Shown here: positions 43,445-56,100 of the stretch, one piece after another
Position numbering within the stretch: the stretch's first letter is position 1
Layout of the letters: each line of letters starts with the position of its first letter
From: Desmodus rotundus
Taxonomy: Eukaryota; Chordata; Mammalia; Chiroptera; Phyllostomidae
NCBI RefSeq assembly: GCF_022682495.2
Contig: NC_071389.1
Span: 98,187,951-98,251,950, forward strand
DNA: 64,000 nt
Reading direction: 5' to 3'
The notes under the pieces: generated by a model
The model's database searches: none
What the model was told of the DNA's origin: nothing
What the model saw: the letters and a program-made list of their open reading frames with translations, nothing else
Position numbers and translations under genes: made by a program

Positions 43445-45360
43445 ATTCTTATTTTTATAATCAGATTGCTGGTGTCAGACTCACTGAGACAATGCTCTTA
43501 ATACAGACCACCCATAAATTGGGGCAAGTTGTTCCTCAGTTAACAAAATGCCTCGAAAACAATTGAATAATTTTCCTCACCATTAAACTCAAATTATACA
43601 TTTATAGCTTAGAGATTTTTCATCTTGTGCACACCTGTCCCTGCAAAAACATCTCTGAAGTGCTGAGTGTTCCTGGGTGACCTCGGAAGTATATACTTCT
43701 GCTTGTTCAATGAATATGGCTGACATTATGTCCGTTTTTATATCATTTATTGTGAGGATGACATCATTTTGTCCCTGGATGAGACTTGTACATTGAGGTC
43801 TCTGCGGAAGACATAATGCTGAAGTGCCTATAGTTTCCATGGTACTACACTTAATATGCAGGACCTTTGTTTACATGACTACTTAACTTTTTTCCTTCTG
43901 ACATTCAACAGCACCCAAAATAATCTGGACCAGTTTTTCACTAAGGGAGAACTGCCCAAGTCCATGCCACATGGTGATACTGCCCATTTCTAGAATGTGT
44001 CTTGGGGCTAAACCCTCATCTGTCTGAGCTTCAGTTGCTTTTATGAAAGTTGTTAGAAAATATATTTTATCTGAGTTTGGATGGATGTATTGGATCAGCC
44101 ATGGCTGGTGTTTATGTGGTACTTGGTTTAGCAAAATATATTGCTGGACCTGCTGTGCTTGTTGATCTTTATAAATTTTTACTTGCTCATAAAAGGCCTT
44201 CTGCCTCCATCTTCACTTGCCCGTGGCCATCCAAGGTTTGAAAAAAACATCTGCAAAGCAAACTACCAAGGAGTTTCAGATGCCGTCTGTCTAGTCTGGG
44301 TTTTTGGTTTCTGTGTGGCTCGAATCAGGATATCCGGGGGCAGCTGAAAATCCCCAGGCCTACTCAGATATTTGGTGTCATTTTGGATGCAGTTCTCTCC
44401 TACAACTCCGTATCTTACATACCTCATCCAAGCAGGCCCACCTTGAAACACTTACCATAACTCAGTAAAAAAAAAGCAGACACAACAATTGATCTTCAGT
44501 TTTGGCCAGAGGACCCAGCAGTCAAACTACGCATCACTTAAATGCCTCCACATGTCATATGTGGTATTTTCTTAGCATGCTTTGTATGTGGAGGCATTTT
44601 CCAAATGTGGACTTGAGTGAAGGATCACAAGACATTAGGTTAGTGATCTTTGAGTCCAGAGGAAGCACCTCCCATTTTTATAGTACTTGTCCTGAGGAGG
44701 AAGTTATGGCATTATGGGTGAGAAGAGCATGATAGTACCCTGGATTTGGTCCAAATCCTTTCTAAACTTCTTGCCGCTTTGTTATTTTTTTACACTTCAA
44801 CTGCTCGCCTTTTTCTTATGCTTTTGCATGATCAAGTGTATCATCTTCATCCTTGCCATATACACAACCTGTGGCTAGACTCTGTGAACTTCAGACCCAC
44901 GGAGTCAGTTGTAAAATTACTGCTAAGAGCCCCTTGCTAGAGCCAACTAATTCTCTTTTCCATCCACCTTGCTAATCTATTTAAACTCCCTTACTGTATT
45001 ATTATATGATATGGATGGCTGGGGAAACAGACAGTTCCTGGATGAAAATTAGAAATGCTGTTAAAGGTGTTGTGAATTTAAAGTAGCTAAAATGCCTCTT
45101 ACTTTCCTTGTCTGTAATGCTGAGGTAAAAAAGTATTCATTTCAAGGGTGCCTTTTGAGAATTAAATGTGATATTTGCTGATTAAAAAAGAATAAGCTTA
45201 TATTAAAACACGATGTTTTAGACAATTAAAACAATAAAATTAGACTAACTGCAAAACAGGTATCCTTGATAGATATTTATAGACCACTGCATTTAAAACT
45301 GAAGGGTACACATTTTCTCTATTTCACATGGAAAACTTTCCAAGGCAAATCTGGCACTAG
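43445..45360 (-). repeat. Local duplicated unit, copy 4, inverted
   Basis: The reverse complement follows copies 1-3 in order: a CACATTTAATTCTCAAAAGG-like start (near 45170), TTTGGAAAATGCCTCCACAT (near 44600), CCATGGCTGATCCAATACAT with a MIR-like core (near 44090-44010), GTAGTCATGTAAAC (near 43880) and GGTGAGGAAAATTATTCAAT...AGGAACAAC (near 43580-43525). It lies head to tail-inverted next to copy 3. Confidence 0.6.
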
Positions 45361-45427
45361 GAGAAAAAACAACCCTCAATAAATTTAAAATTTTAAAGTT
45401 ACTTTAACCATATATTCCTTTTCTTTC

Positions 45428-45565
45428 TCTAAAAGATTTTATTCATTTATTTTTAGAAAGAGTGCAGGGAATGAAATAGTGAGGGAGAGAAAGGGAGACG
45501 AGAAATCGCAGCCTGGAGTGTGGAGAGCAATCATGCATGGGCAAGGCCAGAACTGGGTTCCAGCT
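45428..45565 (-). mobile_element. VES-type SINE fragment
   Basis: CTAAAAGATTTTATTCATTT ATTTTTAGAAAGAG followed by GA-rich sequence is the tail half of a minus-oriented VES SINE; the tRNA head is missing or too diverged. Confidence 0.55.
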
Positions 45566-45924
45566 CCCACAGGTGCCTGCCTGCGGACCAGGCAGACCGC
45601 AGGGGGAAGTGTCCACTACTTAAACAGCCACACAACCTCCCCAGAAGTTCTGAGCTCAGCTTCCTGGGCCTATCCCCAGCTATGCCTTGGTTTCCTCCCC
45701 TGTCCAGTGACCGGAGACCACCCGCTTCCCAGGGAAAGAGAATCGATACACCTGGACCCAGCAGTGCTACCCCACACCACCTCTCCTCTGCCCCACAAGC
45801 ACAGCTCCAGCTGCCTTGTTGCATCACCAGCCTAGAACAGGGCCTGGCATACAGCAGGCACTCCATGATTACATGGTGAATGAATGTGTCCCCAGCAGCA
45901 GCTCGGCTGGGGCTCAGGGGATCT

Positions 45925-46080
45925 AACTTGCTGATTTGGCACTGCTGCAGTTTATGGCCTTGTGCTAAGAGTACCACATTCCCCTCTCGTAGATGCGGAA
46001 GCTGATCCACAGAGAGGTCCAGCCACCTGTCTGAGACCACACAGCTACTGGCAGTGGTTCAGAGTCTGAGTCCCGCAGCC
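45925..46080 (-). repeat. MIR-like ancient SINE
   Basis: Contains the mammalian MIR core (TAGATGCGGAAGCTGATCCA, then CTGAGACCACACAGCTACTG). The core reads in the direction GGAAxCTGA...CACACAGCT on the plus strand, so strand assignment is tentative. Confidence 0.5.
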
Positions 46081-46855
46081 TGGCCCTACCAGGCCCGCAG
46101 ACGGACCACGGCACCTCCCCAGGGCGGCTGGGAGGATCTGCTCGGGACACACGGAGGCGGGCTTCATTGCAGACTTGGTGGGGGATATGGTGGGAGAAGG
46201 CAGAAGTCAGGGCTTCACTTCGGAAGGGGTCAAAAGCAGCTGTTCCTGCAGCCCAGTCAGGATCAGGTCAGGACACAGTGCCCCCCACCTTGGAGTGCCA
46301 GCCCTGGGAGAGAATGCCCTGGCCTCTCCCGCCCCGCACGCCTTGGAAGCCCAAGCTCTGGGAAAGCTGACCTAGGGCTGGAGGAGCCAACGGTTGTGGC
46401 TGCCCCCATCCCATGGACAGGCACAGGGTGCCACTCCAGGTAAAGGGGTCCTGCCTCCCGCCTGGGGACACCGAGGCTGTTCCATTGGGCTGGGGCGAGC
46501 GTGCGGAAGGCCTTCGTGCCCCGTTTCCCGGGTGGAAATGTCAAGCTCGGAGGCTGGAGGCAGAGTCAGGGAGAACAGACGGGCTCGTTGACGCAAGGTG
46601 TGCCGGGCGGACGCCCAAGGTTTGCAGCGGCAGTGGCGCCAGCGTGCCTTCCTTCCTGGGACCCCCGGCAGTTTGCACAGTGGCCAGGAACTTGGCCTCA
46701 TTTTATGGCTTAAAAGTGTCCATGAGGAGGGACGCGGAGGAAGACGTGCCTCCCCCATGACTACCTGAGGCCAAAGCCTGAGGAGCCAGGACGCAGCCTG
46801 GAATCCTAAAAGCGAGTGGAGTCGTTAGTGTACCCCGAGCAGGGCCTCCAGGACT
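46081..46855. other. Upstream flank of NINJ1, no separate gene recognised
   Basis: GC content rises towards the NINJ1 promoter. Overlapping open frames on both strands are of the kind GC-rich DNA produces and match no known protein. Confidence 0.4.
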
Positions 46856-47045
46856 CGGGCACTCCACGGCTGGGGGCGGAGCCTAGGACTACAGCTCTGG
46901 GTCTGCGGAGCTGGGGCGGGCTGGGGCGGGCTAGGGCGGTCCGGGGCGGTCCGGGGCGGTCCCGCGGCGGGCGCGTACCCGGGTACCCGCGCGGTGGAAC
47001 CGGTAGCGTTGTGCCTCGGAGCGAGGCGATCCCGGAGGCCGCACC
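46856..47045 (+). promoter_or_regulatory. NINJ1: NINJ1 promoter / CpG island with GC boxes
   Basis: A run of five GGGGCGG or GGGCGG-type GC boxes lies at about 46911-46965 (CTGGGGCGGG and CCGGGGCGGT repeats), followed by very CpG-rich sequence to the start codon. There is no TATA box at a useful distance, as expected for a housekeeping-type Sp1 promoter. The transcription start is not visible but should fall between about 46960 and 47020. The CpG island continues through exon 1 to about 47400. Confidence 0.7.
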
Positions 47046-47120
47046 ATGGACTCGGTCCCCGAGGAGTACGAGCTCAACGGCGACCTGCGCCCAGAATCGC
47101 CCCGATCCCCAGACGCCTCG
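47046..47120 (+). CDS. NINJ1: NINJ1 coding exon 1
   Basis: Twenty-five codons from ATG to TCG, followed by the donor GTAAGC. The intron is phase 0. The exon encodes the acidic, Pro-rich extracellular N-terminus. Confidence 0.95.
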
Positions 47121-50100
47121 GTAAGCCCCCGTCCCGACACCGCTAAGCGATCATGGTGGGTGCCCGCCCTCTATCTCTGTAGGCTTCGTGCCCGAGGCTC
47201 CCGGGCACGCGTGGGCTACTGCCAGCTGCGCTCCGCGTACGCGCTGTGTGGTGGCGGGGGTTGCCGCGCCCAGTGCGCCCTGCGCCTCACCCGCACCCTC
47301 AGGAGCCGGAATGGTGGCCCCGGGGCTCCAACCACTGGGGAAAGTGAGCGGGGACAGGGGCGGGGGCACTGGCGGGCTGCCAGCTAGGCCGAGCCAGGTG
47401 GTGCTCACGCCTCCCTACCACCCGGTCTTCCCCGCTCCCGCACCACCCTCTTAACTCCCAGTCGCCGTATCTCCTCCCACTGTGTGCACTACTTGGGCAG
47501 GGAGCACCCTAGCCTCCCGGCCCTAGGCCAGCAGCGGGCAGACAGTTACGTCACCCAGGGTGTCCACTGCGACCTCACAATCTGGTGCGTGCCTTGATGG
47601 GGAACTTGGGGCCACTGTGACCCCGCTCCTCTCTCCTCCCGCAGCCCCCTGCGCCCTGTTATCGTCTACCCTGTTGATCAAGGAGTGCGGTGGGCACCAG
47701 GCAAGCACTGGCAGTGGTCCTGCCCCGGCGTTAAAGCTGGTGCCTTCCCGCCGCCGGCTCCCTCCGGCGGCTGGGCGTGGCCTAAGCGGTGGTCTGCCAC
47801 TTCAGGGGCCTAGCACTTGCCCAGCGCCTGCTTGTGAAGCAGTCCTGGGCACAGCCCTCTGGTTGGTTGACTTTGGACATTCTTTCAGTTTCTGAACCCC
47901 TGAGGATGGGGGCAGGGCCAGTGGTGTCTCTGCAATGTGAACCTGACTGGGGCAGAGATGACAATGCCCAAGTGTGAGTGACCAGACAGGCTATGTTGGT
48001 GTTGGTGAAAGGGGGAATCTGATGGGAGGCAAGCAAGGTCCCAGAGGGCCTGGATAACTCTCCCCTGAGCCCTTGGTCCCACACAATAATCGTCTCCATT
48101 CTTCTCCATAGTAAGTCATTCCAGGGCCCCAGCCACCTTGCTGACCCTTCAGTAAAGCCTGACAGCCCTGAGGTGGCCCAGGATGTTTGCTCTGGGTTAA
48201 AGATGAGGAAACTGAGGACTGAGAGGAGCCTACATGTGGCCCTGCACTGGCATGTGAACACTGGAGCAGAGGGCTGGGTGTGCTTGAGGAGGCTGCTTCC
48301 CCTCACAGGGCCTTCTGTCCATGGTCTGAAAAGGAAGAACAAATGACCACTGCCTGCCTTCAGGGAGTGGGGGGAGCAGGTCAGATAACAAAGGCAGGTT
48401 AGTTGGAAGTAGGTTTTCAAAGGAGGGGTCCTGCTAACCTCCCAGCCTTGGCTACACCCTTCACTCTAAACCTGCTCCGCTGACCGCATCCAGGGAGCAC
48501 TGCATTGGCTCTGGGATGGGGGATAGGGGGAGACACTGCAACCTGCAAGCAGAGCAGACAGAGAAGCCTCTGCCAAAGTTGTGAACTCCCAGGGTCTGGG
48601 TGTGATGGTAGTGGGAGGGTAACATCCGCTGGGCCTTGGAAGACTGGAGTGGGGTGCAGGCATGGCCCTCCACCACGTGGGGAAGGGCATCTCAGGCAGA
48701 GGGAGCTCTGAGAGAAAGGCCCAGAGGCTGGGCCACCTAGCACATTGGGACTAGAGAGGAGGTGTGATAAGAGTGTGATAGGAGGTCAGGCCCGGATGGG
48801 AGCCTTTGTGAGAGTTAACACATTCGTCTGGCAGTCTTCAGTCACAGGTAGGGAGGCTCCTGGAGGGTGGCCAGCCTCAAAGCCACTCAACTTACCAGGC
48901 CCCCCACACCCAACACTGTGCCCCAGCCTCTTCCCTTCCCTTCCCACCCTCAGGACCTGCCTTATTATGTTCAAGGCACATCACTCTGCCTCAGTTTCTC
49001 ATCTGTGAAAGGGGGTGGTAGCAGTGCATCCCTCAGAGGTCATTGAGAGGACTATAGGAGCTAATGTGTTAAGTGACACAGCTAGTCAGGTGCACTGTGT
49101 CATTAACATCCCCACCTGCCACATGAACCCTCTCCTGGTGATGATGCCTGGCAGCGCCTTCATTAGGCGAGATCCCTGGACATGCATGGCCCTACCCTAC
49201 ATCTCTCCTGGCTCTTCTTAGGCCTTCTCTCCACGTGGCCCTGCCAGAATCTGAGCCTCAGGCACCTGGCTTGCAGGGGTGGGGGTGGGAAGAAAGGCTT
49301 GCTGGGAGGAAGGATCAACCAGGGTGTCTTCAAGGAATCCTGGATGGTGGGGTAGATAAGCTGTGTCCCCAGTGTGCCCCTGACCATGGGAAGACAAACT
49401 GGAAGTCCTGGCCTTACCGTGCAACCTTGGGCAAGTGCAGACCCAGTCCAGCCTCAGTTTTCTCTTCTGTGAAGTGGGGAGGTCTGGCTTATCTCCCCAG
49501 GTGGCCTGGCATACAGAGTCGTCACACGAGTAATCAATCTATGGTCAGACAAGCCCCGCTGGGACTAGGCAGTGGGGAGATCTGCAGTGTATCTATGTTC
49601 CCAAGCTCCCATGGCTCCCACATAGGCCCATCTGCCTAGGGCCCACCTGGGAGTGAGGTGGTGTCTTATTAAGTCAACTCACTTTTGCTGCTGTCATGGG
49701 AATGGTGTTAATTTTATTGTGAAAGTGGCTCATGGCTGTGTCATGCCCTGGGTGGTTTGGTTTGGGAGTAGGTCTGTTGGACCCTGCAGCAGATGCTGGG
49801 ATTGTGGCCAGCTGAGGATGCAGGGAGGTGGTGGGACAGTGTAGGAACAAGGCTCCAGAGGCCACATCTGGGCCATGCACAGCCTGAGCTGCTGGGGGAA
49901 CTTTGCTCTTCTCATTTCTGCTTTTCCAGCAGATCTCCAGGCTGACAGGGTTCTGGCCAAGTCCTAAAAGGTGACTCTTATGTGGCCACAGGGTTACTGA
50001 CGGCCAGTGCTGAGCCCACAGGAAGTGGGTGTGCCCAGCACATAGCCCAGCTGCCACCGGAAATACCCCCACCCCCCACCCCCCACCAAACTTCCTGCAT

Positions 50101-53100
50101 GGAGCAGGAGACTTCTTGGCTGGCCAAGTAGGGACAGTTCAGGGGTGGTGTGGGCCTGTGTGGCCCCAGGCCTGTGCAGCAGGCACATGGGCAGCTCGAG
50201 CCCTGGTGGGTCAGACAAGGGACACTCAGTCCCTGCCAGAGCCAGTTTGTTCTCAGTTCCCACCCCAGAGGGAAGAACACCAGAGCCTCCACGTATACTG
50301 GTGCTGACTGAGCCCCAGGTGGGGGTTCCCTGTGCAGGAGGGGCTTTGGTGTGCCAGCAGCTGGAGCTGGACGCCTAGGCACCCCCAGTGCCATTTGACT
50401 CACACAGCCCTATTCCCCAGGCTTGTTCTTTTTCTTCCTTGTTACAGGTTTGTTTTATGGAGTTATTTAACTTGTGTGGTTCATTTGGGAGGCAGTCTTT
50501 CAAAGCTGTGAGGGTTGGTTGGCAAGGAGGACTGTCTGACCCTGCCCCAGCCAGCTGTGCTCTGACCAGCCCCCAGGTCTCTTGAGCCACTCCTTCAGTT
50601 CCCTGTCAGCTCAGCTTACAGATGTGAGGAAACTGAGGCACAGGACAGTCACCCTCAGGTCTGTGGGATGGTGGGATGCAGGAATGATAAAGGGGAGGTG
50701 CCAGTAGCAACCCCACCTAGCTCCTAGCAAGCCAGCTGATGAACCTCATAGATCTGTTGGGGTCCTTGGTCTCTCAGTCAGCAAACATGGAAATGGACTC
50801 TGGGAGGACAGGTGGGAATTCCCGTTCAGTTTCTGTGTTCCATACTGTACTCAGTATTTGGGGTCCATGGCAGAGTAGAGGTCAGGCAGGATTGGTAGGA
50901 GTCAGTAACCAAACCCCTCAGGTCTGCAGGACCTCAGTGGGCCTCGGCCCTGGCCTGGCCTCTCAGGGGAGTAGAGGGTGTGGGGTCAGGAGGCTCAGGT
51001 TGGGCCAGACAGCCTGGGGCCAGCTGGTGCCCCAGGCAGCCCCCCGTCTCTTCCCATTCAAGCCTGGGTTGGACCAGAGCATACTTTATACTGTGACCAG
51101 AACCCAGCTCCTGGGACCAGCTCCTGGGACATTTTGGGAAGTTCTGTTGGCCCAAAGAACACATTAACCAGGGTGTTTGCTCCCTGTACTACCCAGGTCA
51201 TGGCAGAAATCTCGGTAAGAGGTTCCTAGGTTGGCTTCTGGCAGCTGGGTAGCCAGGCCAATGGGCTCCAGACCTACAGGACGTGGTTTGCAAGACAGCA
51301 GCCTCCTTGGGACTCACCTGTGCAGTGGTCACTTCCAGGGCCCAGAGCCCCTCCCCAGGGTGGATATGAGGCTGTGCCTCATACTAGGCAGCCCTAGGCT
51401 TTGGGGCAGATGGGCCAGGTTTGAATTCTGATCTGCCCCTCCCTCTTAGTGGCCCTGGCAGGACTCTGGGCCTCAGTCTCCCACTCTGTGGAAGGGAAGA
51501 AAGGAAAGAGTCACATTTTCTCTCAGAGTTAGCAGAGAACTCAGTAGGTAGCCAAGCCTTACAGAGTGTAGCCCAGGGAGTACAGATGCAGAGACCAAGG
51601 CCAGCAAGGCAGGGGTCACATTCTCAAAGCCATACAGCCAGGCTGTCATGAGCCAGTCCTTGACTGAGCCCCCCTGACCATGGCCTGTGCTGCCCTTATC
51701 ATTGTACAGGTTGAATTGGAACCAGATAGCCAAGTGGGCAGTAAGTGCCCTGCACTGAGAGGGGTGTGTAGGCTGGGGCTCTGAGGCAGCAGCCAGTACC
51801 CCAGAGTCCCTGGGGCACCTGCTCCGTGACCCCCTTGCAAACATGATGACTGAGGCCTAGAGGGAGCTGGGTGTCCTGATGTAATGCAGCTGGAGCCTGG
51901 GCAAGGGGAACTGCGAGTGCCCACAGGGTAACTTCTGATCCCAGCCCCTCCGTGGGGCCTAAGGAGACCATGGCGTTAGCCACCAGGGATTCTGAGCCCC
52001 AGAGATTGAGTTCAAATCCTAGTACAGCCCTCAGTTGCTATTGGCTTTGGACAAGGGGCTTCAGTTTACCCCCAGTAACTGAGTGTGAGGTCAGAGAGTC
52101 TCCCTGGAGAAGGGTACCCAGCTGAAAGGTGAATAGGATGGTAGGCTGTGCCCAGAGTTCCCAGGATAGAAGACAGCATGGCATAGGCTCTCCATGCTGG
52201 AGACACTGCCACTGACAGTGTCATTCTCTATTTGAATGTGTATGTAGCCACATGGTTATAAAATATTTAAATGGTTCAGGAGAGCTCAGAATAAAAAAGA
52301 ATTCTTCCTCCTGCCCAGAAGCCACCAAAGTAATCCTGGGCATGTACATATACGTGTGTTTGTTTATGCATGTATATCTGTGTCTGATACACACACACAC
52401 ACACACATGAATATCTAGATATGTGTGTCAGTACTTTTGTGTATACATATACATACATTCTACGTATGTATATGTCTGTTATGTGCATGTACAGGCTCAT
52501 GTGTTTTGTGTGTATACATGTTTGTGTTTATTGTGCATGTGTACACATTTTGCCATGTGTGTATGCTTGTTTGTGTATGTGTACATGTGTGAATGTGTAT
52601 ATATAAACTCATGCATGTATGTCTGTGGCCCACAGAACAGAAGGTGGGAGCCCTTTACAAAGTCTGCGCCTGGCTTTTTCTCTGGGGTTGGAGACTGGGA
52701 TGAGCACTTGAGGTGGCTTCGAGTGAGGGTGCCTTGGCACTTTTGGCTTATGTTGGCTTATGAGAGCATATACCTAATTCAGGCCAGCACCTCCCAGCTG
52801 CCCACTGCCAGGGGAGCATACACGTGACTGGGTATAGAGCTAGAGGGCAGCCTCATGCTGTGGGGGTGGGGGGACACAGGCCTGTGGGCATTGGCAGCCT
52901 GTGCCCAGACTCTAGTGGGGGGAGCAACCCTGGAGGTGCAGGGGTCTGGGGAACAGCCCCCCTAGCTGTGAGTGCAGCTGGAGACCTGGCATGGAGAGGC
53001 AAAGGGGAGACCCAGTGGGGCTTGGCTGTGTGTGGAACATCTGAGAGAGCTGGGCCGGGGCCTGGGTCTACAGAGGCGGCCTTCCCTGCATGCCTTTGGG

Positions 53101-56100
53101 TCTAAAATTTTAAACCAAGTGGATTTGCTAGTTCAGAGCCACTCATATGAGGGAAAGTGGGGCAGGTAGCAGAACCACCTGAGTTCTGTGTGCCTATCCT
53201 CCCTTCTTCCTGGGCATGTTATTGTATATTAAATTTAAACTTAAAGACACATTGTAAAAGTGAGGCCCACCCTTCTGTAGGACTGTATTTTCCAGGGTGA
53301 AATTTCCAACTGCAGAAAGTGAAGGTGGACTGAGCACCATGTGGCCCTCCTAGCACCCACCTCCCAGTCCCTATCTTTCATGAGTATAGACACAGGATCA
53401 TCTGGGTGGCCTCGGGAGGCTACTTGCTGACCAATCCCCCAGGAAGCCACTGTTCCAGCCTGGCATCTCAGGGGCTCCTGTGGACAAAGAGCCAGGTCCA
53501 GGGGCATGAATTTGCCCTGGGGGGTGGGGAGGGGCTCAGTCAGGGGCAGTTCAAGGTCACCTTGAGATGGGCTTACCTGGAGGATACCTGGGAGTGGCAG
53601 GAAACCTGCCCTGAGGCAGGGGTGTTCTCAGGCAGAGGTGAGGGAGGAGGGGTCAGGATTCATATTGTTTTATGGCCTTGAACCTGAGGGCAGAACATGT
53701 GCAGAAGCTCCTCTTTCAGCACGTGTCTCTCATCAGTGCTGCACTGTAAGGATGGTCTCAGTGAAGGGGTCTTATCACAAATCCAAGTAAATAAAGGGGA
53801 CAGGAGCAGACCTGTAGAGGGTCTGGGTGCGTGTCACACATGTACACTTACCTCCAAATTCTTCAAGTTGTCCACATTAAGTATGTACAGCCTTTTTATG
53901 TCAACCATACCTCAAAAAAGTGGTTTACAATTTTTTAAATAAAAATTAAGGAAGATCTAAGCTCAATTGCAGCATAGAATGCCGAGGAATCTATTGAGTT
54001 TCTGCTGTGGGCCCTGCTCACCTGGGAAGTGGTTTGGGCAGAGAAGACTTGTTTCACAGTGGGGCGAATGTGCAGGGATTTGAGTTCCAGCTCCCACTCC
54101 AAAAGTCACTTCTGCCCTGGCATCAACTGACGCGGATCTCGTCCCGCAAGATCTGCTGTTGAGGTTTCAGTATTCAAACACACATACACACGGACTATAG
54201 AAATCCGGTGGGGGAAAAGGGGCTACGTGGCCACTCTCCAAGTTAGAGAGAGACCTCTTCACCCCCGCCTGGACAGGCTTTCTTGTTTTTCTAGGCCTCC
54301 TACATCAAAGATGGTCCTCATTTATTATTCATAGGTTTGTTTGGGGTGGTTATCTTTGCAGACACAGGAGAGGTAGTCACTGAGTACATCAAAGGGGGAT
54401 ATTTGCAATGTAAATGGTTGAAAGGGCTATGTCCCATACCTGGAGGGTCTAGCCCAGATTCTGGGAAGATAAAGATACTCAGTAAACATTTCCTTCCTCA
54501 ATTCAGGGTGAGGGAGTTTTAGCAAGAGCAAGTCTCATAGCAGTTTAAGTACAATGCAGGCCTGATTTCCCACTGGAGAACTTATCCGTGGACGTGGGTC
54601 CTGCCGGCCTACTTCGCTCCCCACTGGTTTTCCAAGTGGGGGCTGAGCCACATTTCCCACGCTTGGAATGGTTCCCTACAATCAACCACCCAGCCAGGGG
54701 GGAGGGGAGGGAGGAAGGTGGGATTGGATGGGGTGGGGTGGAGGGATGGGGAGAGAATGCAGACAATTGTAACTGAATAAAAATAAAATAAAATAAATAA
54801 ATCTTAAAAAAAACCCAAAAAACAAAAAACCACCCACCCAGACCTGGAGGAGATGGTGCACAGGGCATCAAGGGCAGGGGTGTCCAGACGAAGTTGCTAG
54901 ACCCCACTGTGGCAGGCAGTCACTGGTGGCACTTTCAGTCCAAATTCAGAGTGTGTGCTGAGGTCATATTTATGTTTCCTTTCTCTCTCAGGACTCGATT
55001 TCTAGGGAGGGTTTTGCAGGGCCTACACAGCCTTCTCTGGGCCTCTTGTTCTGTTAATAAGCACTTCCATCTCAAGCCTCACCTGGGCCCACACCTGCAG
55101 GCCATCAGCCCCCACTTTCCTGCCCATTACAGGAGGAGACCTGGGTGGGGACGTGGGATGGGTTCAGGCCTGCAGCACCTGCTTGCTCCCTGTGGCCAAC
55201 CAGCTGACTGCCCCCTCCCCACAGCCACCCCGCTGGGGCAGGAGCCAGCCCATCAACGTGAACCATTATGCCAACAAGAAGAGTGCGGCAGAGAGCATGC
55301 TGGACATCGCGCTGCTCATGGCCAATGCCTCTCAGTTGAAGGCTGTCATCGACCAGGGCCCCAGCTTCGCCTTCTTTGTGCCTCTGGTGGTACTCATCTC
55401 CATCTCCCTTGTGCTGCAAATCTGCGTGGGCGTGCTGCTTATCTTCCTGGGTATGTGCCTAGACAGGTGCTGGTGCTAAGAGGGCCTTGCAGCCCCGCCC
55501 CGTGCCTGACTGGTTCTGCTTGCATACCTCCTGGGATAGGGTGCTTACCACCTGACACCCTCTGAGCATGGAGCCCTCACAGAGCTGCACAAGGTGTCCT
55601 TCACTTGGCCATGAAGTCCAGGATGTGGCCCCCAGAAAGCCCCCATGGCTCTGTCCTTCCAATCCCCCAAGCTGAGGATTCAGAAAAATATCATAAGCAT
55701 ACTGAAAGTTGACATGTATTGAGTACCTACCATGTACATGTCTAGTTCTTACAATGGTCTACAGAGACTAGATGGTGGTCCCAGGACCCCTGTCCCCCAG
55801 GTGAAGGTCAAGGCCAGGATCAGCAAGGGCTCCAGGGTTGCCTTGACCTCCTCCTGGCTGTGCAACCTCAGGTAGGTCACTTGACCTCCTGGCCTTGGTT
55901 TTCCTGACTATAAAGTGGACGTAAAGATATGGCCTTGGGTAACTGTGAGGATCGCTAGATCCCCACACAAGACACTCATTAAATGTGTTTTCCTGTGTCC
56001 TGCTCAGCACATTGTACCTTGAAATCCAAACCTGGGCCTTGGGTTGGTGCCTCCCACTCTGTGTCCACAGGTGCCAAGCCCCTCTGAGCTCCCATCCAAC

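Larger units (their letters stand above)
47121..55224 (+). other. NINJ1: NINJ1 intron 1 (8.1 kb)
   Basis: Donor GTAAGC, acceptor CCCCTCCCCACAG. It contains several ancient MIR fragments (for example near 48195-48260, 48980-49080, 49425-49475, 50605-50650, 52000-52060), the CA/TG microsatellite at 52389-52620, a family B LTR (54128-54680) and an L1 tail (about 54690-54815). I see no additional exon. Confidence 0.85.

Noticed and set aside
45479..46760. Open frames up to about 170 codons upstream of NINJ1 on both strands
   Set aside because: GC-driven, mutually overlapping, no family match, and they partly cover a SINE fragment and a MIR.
52221..52827. Cys/Tyr/Val-rich open frames
   Set aside because: They come from the CA/TG microsatellite inside NINJ1 intron 1.
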